Of a stretch of 64,000 nt of DNA, positions 52,901 through 64,000 are shown in pieces. The position numbers and the translations under genes are program-made. This DNA is from Smittia aterrima (lineage: Eukaryota; Arthropoda; Insecta; Diptera; Chironomidae): the NCBI GenBank assembly GCA_033063855.1, contig CP093831.1, positions 18,848,001-18,912,000 of the forward strand, read 5' to 3'. The notes beneath the pieces are model-generated. The model worked only from the letters and a program-made list of their open reading frames with translations. It searched no databases and had not been told where the DNA came from. Position 1 is the stretch's first letter; every line of letters begins with the position of its first letter.

Positions 52901-55900
52901 TCAATACGAATGAACTTTTCCCCGCCCATTTCTTTCAAATTCATTTACATCGGCATTCTTTTTTGTTCAAAGCACTTTAGATATGTGAGAATGATACAAG
53001 AGACGTGTGTGAAAATTCACCTTCCTTGTTTCCCAATTTTATTCTCTCTGTGCTTCACGTTCCCATAAATATAAAAATATTTTGCCACTTTTGCCACTGT
53101 GCGCCTTGGGGGGCTTGAACACAAGTGGAATATAAAAATTATTTGTCTTACACGCATTCTTCGTCTTTCATCTTCTTGCGAGCAGTCATAATAAAGTGAT
53201 TTCTCTCGTCTATTCCTTCTGCAAAGAAAGGGGGTGAACTGCGGATGTTCTACTCGCATGAAAACTACCAAAAAGATAATAAATGGTAAAACGAAAATCA
53301 ACTCTATGAATGCGAAATGAGATTGGGAAGCAGTCGGCTTCATATTTTACGTCTTTCGTGCGTAGATCTCTGATTAAGAATATGTTTCCTGATTAGAACG
53401 TATCATCAAAGTAATAATTATGAATTCCTCACTGAACCTACATCGATCGATCCATTGAAGATAAATATTCATTAAAGGTAAAGAAAACTTAAGGTTTAAA
53501 TTCTTTCAAAATGTACCCTAACACTCGACAGCTTTCGGGTGAAAGAGTCAAAGAGTCATCCTTAACACTCTATAGCTCTGCGACTCATTACGGGAAACGT
53601 TTCATTTCACACTTAAGTGCTGCACGAGGTTTTATCACACGAGCGAAGAGAAAAGAGTGAAATGAAGTGTGAAAAGTTTCATTCAGCTCAGGGGATTAAT
53701 TTTCTTTTAATTAAGGCGGAATGTGATACAAAGCAAGTCGAGACTCGTCGTATCGATAATTGAAAGCAACAGATGAGAAAGAAATGACAAGGGCGGAAAC
53801 CATTCTCGTGATTTTAATGAAGAGTATTCTTAGTGAGAAACTGATTACGATTCCATTTAATAATTAGTTTAAGAATTCACAAGACTTTTCCATTTCTTCC
53901 TTCCTGATCTTGCTCAGTTTGACTATTCAGGTTAATTACAGTTTGCATAATTTGACCTTTTTGCACTAAGTCCTTAAACACTCGTGATGAAACTCAAATT
54001 TTTCAAGTAATTACACGAGAAACCTCAACAAAGGAAAGTAGTTAAAATTATGTTAAAAAATATGCTTCGCTTCGAGAGATTTCTTCAGAGAAAGTCCCAG
54101 TTCATGAATAATTTTATTTTCTCCACAAAAAAGGAATGTTGGTTTGGATTTTCCTATTAATAATTTCCAAGCTCTTACTGTTCCTTCTGTTCACTTCAAT
54201 TTTTCCGCTGTATCCTCTTTGTCTCTGGCGAATTGGATCATTTCATTGCCATTATATTCATCATACTTTTCGAGCATAAAGTATAAAGAATCTTGTGATG
54301 CGTAGGAAATCTGCTGGGGTTTTCGAATTTTCATTCACTTCCGGAGAGAAAATGGGTTTAACGCGGATCTTCCCAAACAAAAATCCTCTGACAGTAGAAG
54401 CAAAGTTATTTAATTATTTTGAGAGCGCATAAACTTACTGCAAGCTCCCTCAGGCACTCTTGACACCGCTGAGATTAATGCGTGTTCATTGCGCCTGAAG
54501 AAAACTTTTTAAAATTTGATTAATTTCTGAATTTTAAAATTAATGCAAAATTTGTTCTGTTTCAGTTCCCCCGATGTTGTGGGTGAGTGTCATTTATTTT
54601 TGCATAATTTCTCAAAGTTTTATGCTAATTTATGTTGTTTTAACATCCACAGATTCCCCATCAGCTTGTTGGCGTTCCTCTAAACTTCAACGTCACTCTC
54701 GAATGCTTCACTGAGGCTTTCCCAACAAGTTTAAATTATTGGACGCGAGAGGATGGACACATGATCCACGACAGCAAGAAATATCGGTAAACACCGTTGA
54801 CATTCGCCTACCGAAAACTTTTGCATAATTTTTTCATTTTCACTGAGTTCCTATGATTTTCATTAAAAACTTCAGAACGAAACAACTACAGGCCATACCA
54901 GCTGACGATGCCATGAATTCACTCGACTGTGCACATATGTAGCTGTCGACAAATTAAATTATAAAATCTGCTCGCATAAAAACATTTATTTTTATGAAAC
55001 AGCGATTTGTATATGACTCACATTACTATGAAATGTTGCAGAAATCTTTCTCTCCCCTTTCACTGCGTTCGCCTCATAAACGAACCAGAGTAAATCTAAT
55101 AACGGCAAGATTGTTTTGTTCGTTCTTTACCATGATCTTTCTCTCTCTAGTCGTGGCTTGAATCTCACATCAGAATACATTATCATTATTTTTTATGTAA
55201 TAACTTTATAGAACTGAGCAGAGTGTTTTATTATAAAACTGAACAGAATTAAAACTTTTCTTACTCCTCTCGCCAAACATTTGGGCCTGTAGGACTGAAC
55301 AGGTAAGCATCGTATATCATTTAGAACTATTAAAGAACTTCAATTTCTGATATTCTTTGTAAATGTCCTAGAAAGGAAACGATGCATAAAATCAAAATAT
55401 TATGTATTCGCCTGATTTGTTGTTAACAAGCTGTGGATGAGAAGATCCAAAATATCCTTTTAGAATAGATCGGTTAACTAAAGTTTATTTAAATTTATTT
55501 TTCTGAACAGAGTGTGGGCATCCCTTCCTATAAAACTCACATGCGCCTCACAATATACAATGTGCAGCACTCAGATTACGGTACTGAGCTCTCTTCAAAA
55601 TGTTTTTGCATGGATAATTAAAGTTTTTCTTTCTGCTCATCCTCTAGGAACAGTCAAGTGTGTCGCTAAGAATCCTAGAGGGGAAACAGATGGAACAATC
55701 CGGTTATACAGTAAGTTTTTTTTACATTATCCCGAGCTGCAGTTTAAGTTTTTAATCTCGTTTACTTTGGATTGAAAGTAAAAACCCATTTTGTCAAGTC
55801 TATTCATTCTTCGTTCTAGACAAACGTGAATTTCTCTCTAAAGCGAATGTAAACAAAACAATTTGACATTTATTGCATCATTGAAATCGGCAATTCATTT

Positions 55901-58900
55901 CTTTGCCGCTTCATGAAAGGCTTCATAATGCACAATTTATAAATCACACCACAAGAACAATAGCACTACACAAACATTTCACGCTCGGCTTTGAGGCTTT
56001 TCAGTTTTCACACAGAACAATATGTTCAACATGTTTTCAGTTTATGTTTTCTCTCCCCCGCATCGACAACACCCCCTTGCACACAAGTTTTCCTCCCTAG
56101 TCTAGCTATTCTCGCTCTCCACATGCCTCCGATTTGTGTTCAACAAATTTTTTGGGTTTTGTGTGATTGTCGGTGTTTTGTTTCGTATGAATTCCTTTTC
56201 TTCTTGCTGAGATGCGGGGGAGAATCTCCTGTCGCCTTGAGATAATAGATTTTATTGCTTAACTAATTTTCCTTTAATTTTGTGGGTTGATTCCTGTGAA
56301 ATTTTGTTTAGTCTTGCTTTTATAGAAGTGTTGCCAATTCAAGTTGACTAACTTAAACACTTAACTACTTTTTTTGTTATAATTTTTAAAACAGTCAAAA
56401 AGGTCAAGGAAGGAAAAAATTTAAACTCTATAAATCTGCTCGACACAAAAGAAGTACAAAAGTTGTTATGAACTCCTTTCATTTGAAACATCAATTAATT
56501 ACGTAGTCATAAAAGTTAAAAACAGCTTCATTAACGGTGGGAGACTCACCCGATAATTTATGGCTAAAATATGCTTGGAAATAATTCTTTACCCATCGTT
56601 GAACTTTATTGTTGGAAAAGAATCAAAGATTCAGTTTTTTTTCTTGTGTATCATGATTCACAATCGCCTCGTGGCAGCTGGAAAAAATAAGAAGAAGTTC
56701 AGGACAATGAGGGCGCTTTATGACTTGAAAGGAAATTCAAGAGAAAGCTCATAAATCATTTCTGATAAGGTTTTTCTTCTCGGCCCGCAATTAAAGGCAA
56801 AAATCATCTAAACGATTCTTTCTTTTTTAACTTTCTTCTCATGCTAAATGAGCTTCGCGGAGAAGGCAGTTAAAAGTTATTATCATCTTTATTAGCGTAA
56901 CAAAAGTGATTGTCGTTTGCCTTTTTTTCCTCTCCCTCTTCTGTCTCGAGAAAGATCTTTGATACTTTTTCTTCTTTTCATGCCTTTTCACCTTTTCACC
57001 AATTGTTATCTTGAAGCGCAAACGAGGCGAGAAAGAAGAAAGCTCCTTGTAAAGCCATTAAAAGCAAGTGTCTCTGATGGGCATATTGAAAGATACTCTC
57101 TGTATATATGATAAAAATGTTTCTAATTAAATTGAATCATAAAGTTATCCGAATATGGCGATTATGATGTGGCATTTAAATAAATTATTCAATTAAAATC
57201 CATATCCTTCAGGAGAAACTCAAATGCGTAATGAAATTAAATTTTCAACAATCTTTAAGCCGTTAATGCATACACTGAGTCTCATTATTTTCTTTTCCTT
57301 GTTTATTCTCTCCTCTCGTCGCTCAACTTACGCAAACTTCAAAAGTTGTTTCAAGTACTTTACTAACTCAAGCAGCCATTCATGTCAAATTATTGTCTTT
57401 GTCTCTTACCGGTTTCCAGCATACTTGAGAACGTCATTCCATTATCCCTCCACACATATAAATCATATTTGTTTAAACAGACAAATTAGCAAAGTTTGGA
57501 ATTGAAATCGTTTCTGCTCTTTTGTTCTGGATTTGAGAGGAAACGCAAAGTGCCAACAACAATAAAGCCAGAGGAAATAACAATAAAATGCCATTTGAAT
57601 TTAATTTATTCATAATTCATTGACAGAAAGACAGGAGGTGTTTATTCATAAAGCCGTTTGAAATAGCTGCGAAGATTTATGAGTCAATTTTCAAATATTT
57701 TATTGCTCCGGTAGATCAAAGGGCGGGGTGAGATATTTTTTTGAGAAAGTCTTCGTGAAAATTCGGGACAAGTTGCGGCAATAAATCTGGCTTAGAGGTG
57801 AAAATATCTAGAAACGATTTGTGGGTAAACGCCGACGATAATTTATCGCACTTTCGGTTCATCAATCGACACGCAAATTGATCATAATTTGTCTTTCTAT
57901 ATCCATCCATCTTGAAAATTAGACTTTTCACACTTCATTTAATCTTCTGATAATACTCGGCGGTGAATCAATATCTCGGGTTTTTCAGCTTCATTGTGAT
58001 TGCGAATGATGATTTTATGTGCTCTGAATGTCACCGGAGATTTAAATACAGAACTCTCAATCGTTTTAAGTTGACTCCGAGCCGACGAAACGAGGGATAG
58101 AAATGTTTTTCTCTCTTCAACGTGAAAAGAAATGTAATCGTCGTTTGATAATCTTAGACATCATCCTTTTAACGTCTAATATTTTACGTGTCGGGTTCGC
58201 CAAGGTACGAAGATTTGTTCATGAATTATGTTACACGAAGAGGCAGAAGTTCTTTAAGGAAGTAAAACGTGAAGCTGTCAAAGCTCTTAGATCGGAACAG
58301 ACTGTCGTCTCTCGACATTGAAGTAGAAGAAAATCTGCTTGCAGCAAAGATCGTGGAAAGTCTAAATAAATATTTCTTTTACCCTCGAGTCGAGTGAAAA
58401 AGATTTGAAAAATGATTGAAGATGTAAATGTCTCAAAGGACTCGTCGATTTGAACAGCAAAATGTAAACGATAACATCATTTTAATATACTCGTGTCTCT
58501 CTCAAATACTAATCCTTTAATAACATGCAAATTGAATAAACTATTCAGGGGGAGAATTGAGAAAGCGTCTTCATAAACATTTGCTGTGCCAGTGACATCA
58601 ACGCTAAAAGATTTAAACTCACGAGAAGTGTTTTTTTTTCATCTTGTTTTCAAATATTTTGATCAATAGATATGAAGAATATTAGGATTTTTTTCATTTT
58701 TGTTCTCTGTCATTCAGCTCTCTTCCCTCATAAATATAAAATCATTCACCACTCGCTTTGCTTCTCGATGTCATGATACACTCACCGTCTTCAGACGAAA
58801 TTCGAAATTCTCTCTGATATTTTGCTTTCACTGATCTTACCAGTTTTTTTCCGGTCTCGTTACCTCATCGCTAAAATCGATAATTCAACTTCCCAATCCT

Positions 58901-60319
58901 CGGAAAGGAAAGCATTGAAAATTTTAAATTTTAAGTGTTAACATTCTCTGAAACTTTATATATTCGGATAAGTCTCTTCGGTCTTAATATGTTTTTGTAT
59001 CATCTTCTTCTCTTTTTTTATTTCATGCTTGAAATTTATAAGGTGAAATGCGTCTAGAATATAAATTACAATCATGAGTTTTTTTTATGTTTTCTCCCCG
59101 ACTTTATATACATTCCAATTTTTAGTGACCATCCTTGCAGTTGTTACGTTGTGGAAAATGTCTCGAAGTATTTTTTTCAATTTAGGTAAATTAGTCATTT
59201 GATTAAAGAGCTTTAGAGAGCTCTACATTGCATAAATTAAAAGGGAATTATGAAGGCAACGAAGTCTTGTCGTCTGCAACCTGAAAAGCAATATTTATGT
59301 TCATGTCAGGCGTAGCACGATAGTCATCGGTTTCATGCTCTTCGAAAAAAATATGTTCACCTCACAAAGCCGATGCACGAACCAACATGAGACAAGAGAC
59401 TTTAGCTGTCGTTGGTGACGACTCCCTAAAAGTGATAATGGCACTTTATTAGGTTTTCTCCATTCGCATCTACCCTCACTAAACTAATTCCTAACATTCA
59501 TTTAAGGCATTAATATTATTTGCTTCGAAGTGAAGGAAAAAAAGCTTTTCTCCACCCTGATAATGGTCTTGTTTCTTGGGTCTCTCCATTCGAAATTAAA
59601 CCCCTCGTCTGTCTGTCAATAACAAATGAAATTAATGAGCTTGAGACTTTTATTAACAATTTGAAAAAGAAATTTCTTTTTGAACGAATGAAACGCCCTT
59701 ACATAAGTTCGTACTCGAGCTGCTGTCTTACATTTTTTTTGCTTTATCATCCACATAAGAAGAATGAAATGTGTTTATCTTCACGAAATCCTCTTCCTTT
59801 TCAGCTTCAACACCCCCTACTGTTCTTCCTGCATCTACAATCGAAAATATCAAAGACTGGTCGGATCTGAGAAATGAAGTGAATGGGAATAACACAATCA
59901 TCAACCACCCGAATTCGATTCACGTTTCGGACAAAAGTATGTTAATTATTTCTTTTTTGATTTCAACATTTTCAACTTTGAAGTGAAAGAAGAAATGTCA
60001 AGACTGTTGAATATCCATTTTCAGATGGCAAGCACTCATCAAACTTGAATGATGTTGATCGTTACGAGCAAAAGTCGTCGTTCGAGAAGAAATCAAATTG
60101 GCCAACGGAAGACAGCTTCAGTCGCGCTGGTAACTTTTGTCACTCTTTGCATTAATTAAATATTTTTTTGCAACTTCACCGGATAAAGGCTAATGGTTTT
60201 TCTCTTTTCTTTTCTGTCTTCCAGACAATTCTAAATTCAGATTTTCCTTTCAATTGGGAATGATACTGTTAGGGTTTGTTATGCAATTATGCAAATTCGA
60301 TTTGAACAAATTTCCTTAA
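43989..60319 (+). CDS. DIP-like three-Ig GPI-type neuronal adhesion protein, gene B (15 exons, 446 aa)
   Basis: Paralogue of the gene at 11857. Exons: 43989-44091, 45883-45939, 46006-46055, 48452-48668, 49494-49613, 49678-49716, 49793-49921, 54566-54582, 54653-54786, 55293-55302, 55511-55580, 55648-55710, 59805-59936, 60025-60129 and 60225-60319. They total 1341 nt and close in frame. Signal peptide: MFPRSYIGALVLLVSSLVPSRVSS. Ig1 has paired cysteines in RLACSVKN and RYMCQIN, Ig2 in TLKCRAH and AYLCIAQ, Ig3 in TLECFTE and TVKCVAK. A Ser/Thr/Asn-rich stalk follows. The C-terminal hydrophobic stretch LGMILLGFVMQLC with a short polar end suits a GPI signal, as reported for DIPs. Two microexons (17 and 10 nt) are required to keep Ig3 in frame. 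The likely role is Dpr-partner recognition in neuronal wiring. Ig3 lacks the usual tyrosine-corner Tyr (DYGTVKC). Confidence 0.93.
44092..45882 (+). other. First intron of DIP gene B (1.8 kb)
   Basis: AT-rich intron after the signal-peptide exon, in the same phase and position as the first intron of gene A. Nothing else was recognised in it. Confidence 0.6.
46056..48451 (+). other. Third intron of DIP gene B (2.4 kb)
   Basis: It separates the SYK end of the first Ig1 piece from VAWMHFEQS, at the same phase-0 position as in gene A (16164-17426, 1.3 kb). No nested gene was seen. Confidence 0.6.
50212..50550 (+). CDS. Isolated 112-aa open frame inside a DIP-B intron (doubtful)
   Basis: ATG-initiated frame encoding MNNLELKYHFPMLIV...DSSDDNEKKNL. 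It is longer and less low-complexity than other chance frames here, and AATAAA follows at about 50572. No homology, signal peptide or splice structure is recognised, and no promoter is evident. It could be a nested orphan gene, a transposon relic or chance. Confidence 0.2.
   Translation: MNNLELKYHFPMLIVIRTMSEIALRKSINTIWSDSSDRYFLFSHLTVVRKLTRATVEGKKVIIGSNFMLNLLSLLGIVYDSEDVEAFGIKVNKQWNFMIALDSSDDNEKKNL
51748..52786. mobile_element. 1039-bp foldback element with long inverted arms, TA-flanked
   Basis: Left and right arms are imperfect inverted repeats (ends GGGTTCGTCG... and ...CGACGCACCC) flanked by TA on both sides, as for Tc1/mariner-type targets. Near the tips are GCTTCTCC/GGAGAAGC-rich subrepeats. 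Farther in, matching blocks include the GGAGGCATGCTTGCAACCTT region and the TTTTCCAATCAAG / CTTGATTGGAAAA region. There is no transposase frame. The left arm is interrupted by the element at 51893-52105. Confidence 0.75.
51893..52105. mobile_element. 213-bp MITE with perfect 68-bp terminal inverted repeats, nested in the foldback element
   Basis: 51893-51960 and 52038-52105 are perfect reverse complements (tips GGGTGATTTACG...), separated by a 77-bp AT-rich centre. TA dinucleotides at 51891-51892 and 52106-52107 are the target duplication. The uninterrupted opposite arm of the host element (around 52650) shows the empty site with a single TA. This fits a recently mobile Tc1/mariner-type non-autonomous element. 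Confidence 0.88.
54566..54582 (+). other. 17-nt coding microexon of DIP gene B (exon 8, FPPMLW)
   Basis: Flanked by TTTCAG and GTGAGT. It supplies the start of Ig3, which in gene A is part of a single larger exon (18469-18619). Skipping it breaks the frame. Confidence 0.8.
55293..55302 (+). other. 10-nt coding microexon of DIP gene B (exon 10)
   Basis: GACTGAACAG sits between TGTAG and GTAAGC. It encodes the T-E-Q after KKYR. Gene A has the same position as the start of a normal exon (18703, GACTGAAAC...). Without it the Ig3 frame is lost. Confidence 0.8.
55711..59804 (+). other. Twelfth intron of DIP gene B (4.1 kb)
   Basis: It lies between Ig3 and the stalk exons. Small open frames on both strands (e.g. 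57716-57931 minus, 58103-58321 plus) have no supporting evidence. Confidence 0.5.
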
Positions 60320-60466
60320 TTGAATTGAAAAGTTTTCCTTGGTTTTTTTCTTTTGATATTTAACGATACACACGAATTAAATGCAGGGTCGTAAAAATGT
60401 TAAACTTAGCGCAAGAACTTAAACTAATACACATATATTAACACAAAAGAGACTCAAATAGACGTC

Positions 60467-60472
60467 AATAAA
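60467..60472 (+). terminator. Poly(A) signal of DIP gene B
   Basis: AATAAA lies 148 nt after the stop codon. Confidence 0.5.
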
Positions 60473-63400
60473 TTATAATTTAACTCAAATTTCATCATAG
60501 ACAAGAATGTATTGAAGTAGTAACCAAATCATCGTTGATTGAGTGATGAGAAAGGGAAACATTTAAAGAATTAATTTAAATGTGAGTCTATTCATCAATA
60601 AGTTTATAAATTTATTATACTAATCACAGTGGCTTGCACAAATGCTTGATTATTTGATCTATTCTTTGAATTGATCAAACACTTTATTTTCTTTTTGAAA
60701 AAGAAAAAAAAATGTTTTTGATGTTGATTGAATCATGTGATAATTATTTTAAATTTACTATCCTTCAAACTATACAAACCTACGATGACTTTTTTCCGAA
60801 AGAGTATTCAATCAAGAGTGAATTTGCTTTTGCTACGTGCTCAACTGCTTTTGAACGGCTCATCATAAGCCAACTCTCGTTTTCGGATTCAAGTCGGTTC
60901 TATCGAATAACTTCAAGAAACTCAAGAAGACAAAGTTTTCCTCAAAAGCACTTATGAAATTTGTTTCAATATTCAGTTTTATTGGCAAATATCTAAGAGT
61001 AATGATGGGAATCACTGAGGCTTGAGGAATTGAGAGGATTTCAAGTGCTTGACTTTCTTTAATTACAAGCTTTCGTCGAGAATTAACTGAAGTCTCACTC
61101 AGTAAATTCGACAGAAAGTAGAGGATTTACGATTCAGAGTTGGAAAAGGTGGAATTGAAATCTTTGATAAAATGTATACAAGGCAAAACTTCTTAACGTG
61201 ACGTTCATGAAAGGAGCCCAGCAATACTCAAGCGAAAACTAATATAAACACTGAAGAAACATACGCTTCGATATATTTAAATGAGAATGTTATAGCATGA
61301 GGATTACATCATTTAGGTTTCAAGTGTATGATCCCATAGAAACTACATGATGCAAGAGCATCCTCCATAAAATCATGTAAAATCATTATACTTTCATATT
61401 TTAATTATCAATCAAACATTCAAAATGAAATAAAGAAATAATTGATATTTATCAAATATCTACGATAGAGAAATCTCGAGTCAACTTTAATGGTTACAAC
61501 TGGTCACGAGAAAAGAAAGTTTAGGTATGAATAAAGTGTGTTCCTTTCCTTTACTTTGATTAAATTCATGATTTTACAATGAATACTTCTTAGACAACAA
61601 AATTTTCTCTGAGGGAAGAGGATTCGATTTTCTTTCAATTTCATTTTATCGCGAACTTTCATCAAATCAACGTGAAATGTTGTTTCAAGTCACGCCTAGG
61701 ATTTAATGTTTTTCTTTTACATCACACCTCTGCGCTTCTCTCTAGGGTGTATTGACGATGATCGTGCTGATACATGTAATTCTCGTATTTTATATTCATT
61801 ATCAATCGCTCGGTGTTCGTTCGAAGGAAAGTAAAAGTGAGCTTGCAAATCTTCAATTTAAGGCGAGAAGGTAAAAGTTTATTAGGTGCCAGGGAATTTT
61901 ATTCCAACGTTTTTATTCCAAGTTGACTTCATTTGAATATATCTGAACGCGGTGCTTTCAAACATTCTACTCCAGGGAGGAGGGGAAATAAAATCAAATT
62001 TCACGGAGCACGAAGAGAATGTCATAAAAATTCTTTTATTCTTATACTGCTGTCGAGCGAGTTGCTTTGCTTTCCTTGTCGCTTTTACAGAAACGGAAAA
62101 AATATCACTTAAACAAATGTGCAATGAAAATTCTTTGTCGATGTTTTCACTGAAAAATCTCAGTCTCTCACAGAGTTGTTGTGAGAATATCGTTCTGTGA
62201 TATAGAACAAGAGGCAGCAGCGTTTGACAAAATCAAAATGTACTCAAAGTTCACTCTCGCTCTGAAATATGACGGCAATGCGACATTGCTACTTTTCAAT
62301 TTACCCTCGTCGTCTATCTTTGAATAGTTCCCCCAGTCCTCCCAGCCAAACAGAGAGCCTCTCGCTTTAATCCGGCAAGCTAAATTGCCCGTGAAATTCG
62401 CTTTTATCGTTCAGCAATTCAAACATTTTTCACGTAGTTTAAATAAATAATTACGTTTTCCTTCTCTCGGCCGACGCGTTGTTTGCATGTGCCAACAGCT
62501 TTTCGGAGCCAAGCTCTCGCCGAATCACAAGTATCGAACTCGTTCAGTAATCCAACAAAAAAGTCATCGCCGGCAAGAGAGAGTCAATCTGGCTACACGA
62601 TAGAAATTGCAAATTGTTTAGTGAATTAACTCGAAGCAGATTTTGAAACTTTGATTGATTCCGGATGCTGGAGACAAAAAAAAAATCACGAGAGAACTCC
62701 CCAAAAAAAGCGAGAAAATGTAAATTCCGTCAAATTTTCCTCAGTAAATAAATCAATTGCAGATTTTCCAATTGTGTTTCGGTCATGAACTGACTGCCGA
62801 GAGAAAGAAGTGCAGAAAAAAAATCGTTTGTGCATGACGCCAATCCCCGTCATCAGTATGCAAAAATGAAATAATTTTATTTTAATTAAAATGTGTTTTC
62901 TGCAATGAATCTTTCCGCTGTTGTGCCGTTGAAATCAAATTCACATTCATAGATGATTTTTGCATCGACCTCAAAGTTATTTGAAATAAGTATTTTCTTA
63001 CTCCACATGTTTCCTTTATTCAAAAATTATTTTCAACTTTCTGTGTAGTTCCACCGGAAGAGGAGAAATTTGCATTGTAATAGACAACAAAATACAAAAT
63101 AGACTCTCAACATTTGGTTTTCGGAATTAAAATTTAATCTCTCCTGACTCTGGAAGCTACCAAGATTAAAATTATTTTCATTTATTACTTCCGCATTCTA
63201 AACACGAGTTCGTCGGTTGAGAAAGTTTCCTCAGCTGCTTTGGATTCGAGTTTTCTCTTGGGACTAATACTCGTGCAGACACATCATTGATTGACGAAGT
63301 TCAATCAAAATCTTAAAATCGATTCGAAATTTCATCAGACGAGTTGTTGAATGATTTTCCTTCTCAATACATGTCTGTTGGAATATTTCCCGGTGAAATG

Positions 63401-64000
63401 AATGAAGAATGAATTGACTAATAAACATTGTAAACTTCATTCTATTTTCGTCATCAATAAAATTTGCAAAAATAAAATAATTCAAAGTTGCGGGAGTGTG
63501 AAGAATTTCCAATCAATTTGATTCTCGTCACCATTGGAGGCATTTTTAGGAAACGTCAACTCCTGTTCAACTTTAAAAAGATGAATAGCCAGAGTTACAC
63601 AATTTATCGACTCACCCCAATCGCTTAAAATGAGAAAAATCCCTTTCGAGCTGTGATTGAAATCAGACATTCATTTTCTCTACCATTGATTTTCAAATGA
63701 TTTTCACTGGAAATTTACATTTCTCTGCTCTCGTTGTTTTACAGCGAAAATAAAGTCGATGGGAAGCGAACAAGTTCCACAAGTTAACGTTACCGGCATT
63801 AAATATTCAAATTGATAGATGTGACTAATTTTACGTCGGGTTGAAAAGAAACGATTTGTAAAACATCAGATGATGACGACGATCTGCATAAAATATATTT
63901 TCGTAGTCTCGATTCAAGAAGTTCGTTTGAAAATCTCGCGACGGAAATCGATAAAAGTAACCTTTAAGAGGTTTACTGACTTGTACTCTCATCGCAAAAT
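60473..64000. other. Right-hand intergenic region
   Basis: AT-rich, with no supported exon to the window end. A short hydrophobic frame near 61756 and others under 85 codons lack context. Confidence 0.4.

Larger units (their letters stand above)
49922..54565 (+). other. Seventh intron of DIP gene B (4.6 kb), host of transposable elements
   Basis: It lies between the Ig2 end (SVD) and the 17-nt microexon FPPMLW. It contains an isolated 112-codon open frame (50212-50550) and the nested foldback elements at 51748-52786. Confidence 0.65.

Noticed and set aside
57716..58321. Two small frames (71 codons minus, 72 codons plus) in the last large DIP-B intron
   Set aside because: No recognisable motif, splice structure or poly(A) signal.
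61756..61884. Short hydrophobic frame after a CTCTAG acceptor-like site, considered as an alternative DIP-B tail
   Set aside because: In the phase required by DIP-B the peptide is not hydrophobic and stops soon; the exon at 60225-60319 already gives a proper tail.

Overview
The window is a nuclear segment from an insect, most likely a nematoceran (lower) fly. It is AT-rich, has spliceosomal introns (many only 50-75 nt, with GT-AG ends), carries a Halloween-family ecdysteroid P450 (spook, CYP307A) and two Dpr-interacting-protein (DIP) type immunoglobulin genes. There is no sign of bacterial or viral gene organisation. All multi-exon models below were assembled by hand from splice signals and reading-frame continuity. 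Each complete model closes in frame, except the 3' end of the first DIP gene, which stays ambiguous.

Layout. 1-571 (+): 3' end of an unrecognised Asn-rich, coiled-coil-like gene. 2241-7069 (+): class I unconventional myosin (Myo61F / myosin-IB type, 14 exons, 1040 aa). 7312-8544 (-): GAPR-1-like CAP-domain protein (6 exons, 298 aa), tail-to-tail with the myosin. 8988-10094 (+): beta-sarcoglycan-like protein (5 exons, 282 aa), head-to-head with the CAP gene across a 443-bp interval. 11857-about 19673 (+): DIP-like three-Ig cell-adhesion gene A. 25794-26269 (+): two-exon gene for an unrecognised 140-aa protein. 33280-37688 (-): spook/CYP307A (7 exons, 539 aa) with a clear TATA-Inr core promoter. 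43989-60319 (+): DIP-like gene B (15 exons, 446 aa, GPI-type tail). The rest is intronic or intergenic AT-rich DNA.

Repeats. A 1039-bp foldback element in a DIP-B intron (51748-52786) has a second 213-bp inverted-repeat element (51893-52105) inserted in one arm. The other arm preserves the empty site and shows a TA target duplication. A 121-bp inverted-repeat element lies at 20058-20178. A 1.35-kb AT-rich block in the second spook intron is bounded by a perfect 61-bp direct repeat. A degenerate repeat with Pol III box-like motifs spans about 24.4-25.23 kb.

Biology. The two DIP genes are same-strand paralogues separated by the spook locus. Their first-Ig exons encode nearly the same protein, while their exon-intron structures have diverged: extra introns, introns displaced by 8-10 nt, and 10-nt and 17-nt microexons in gene B. 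This is the most unusual feature I can document in the window. The myosin, sarcoglycan and CAP genes form a compact cluster of apparently unrelated cytoskeletal and membrane genes.
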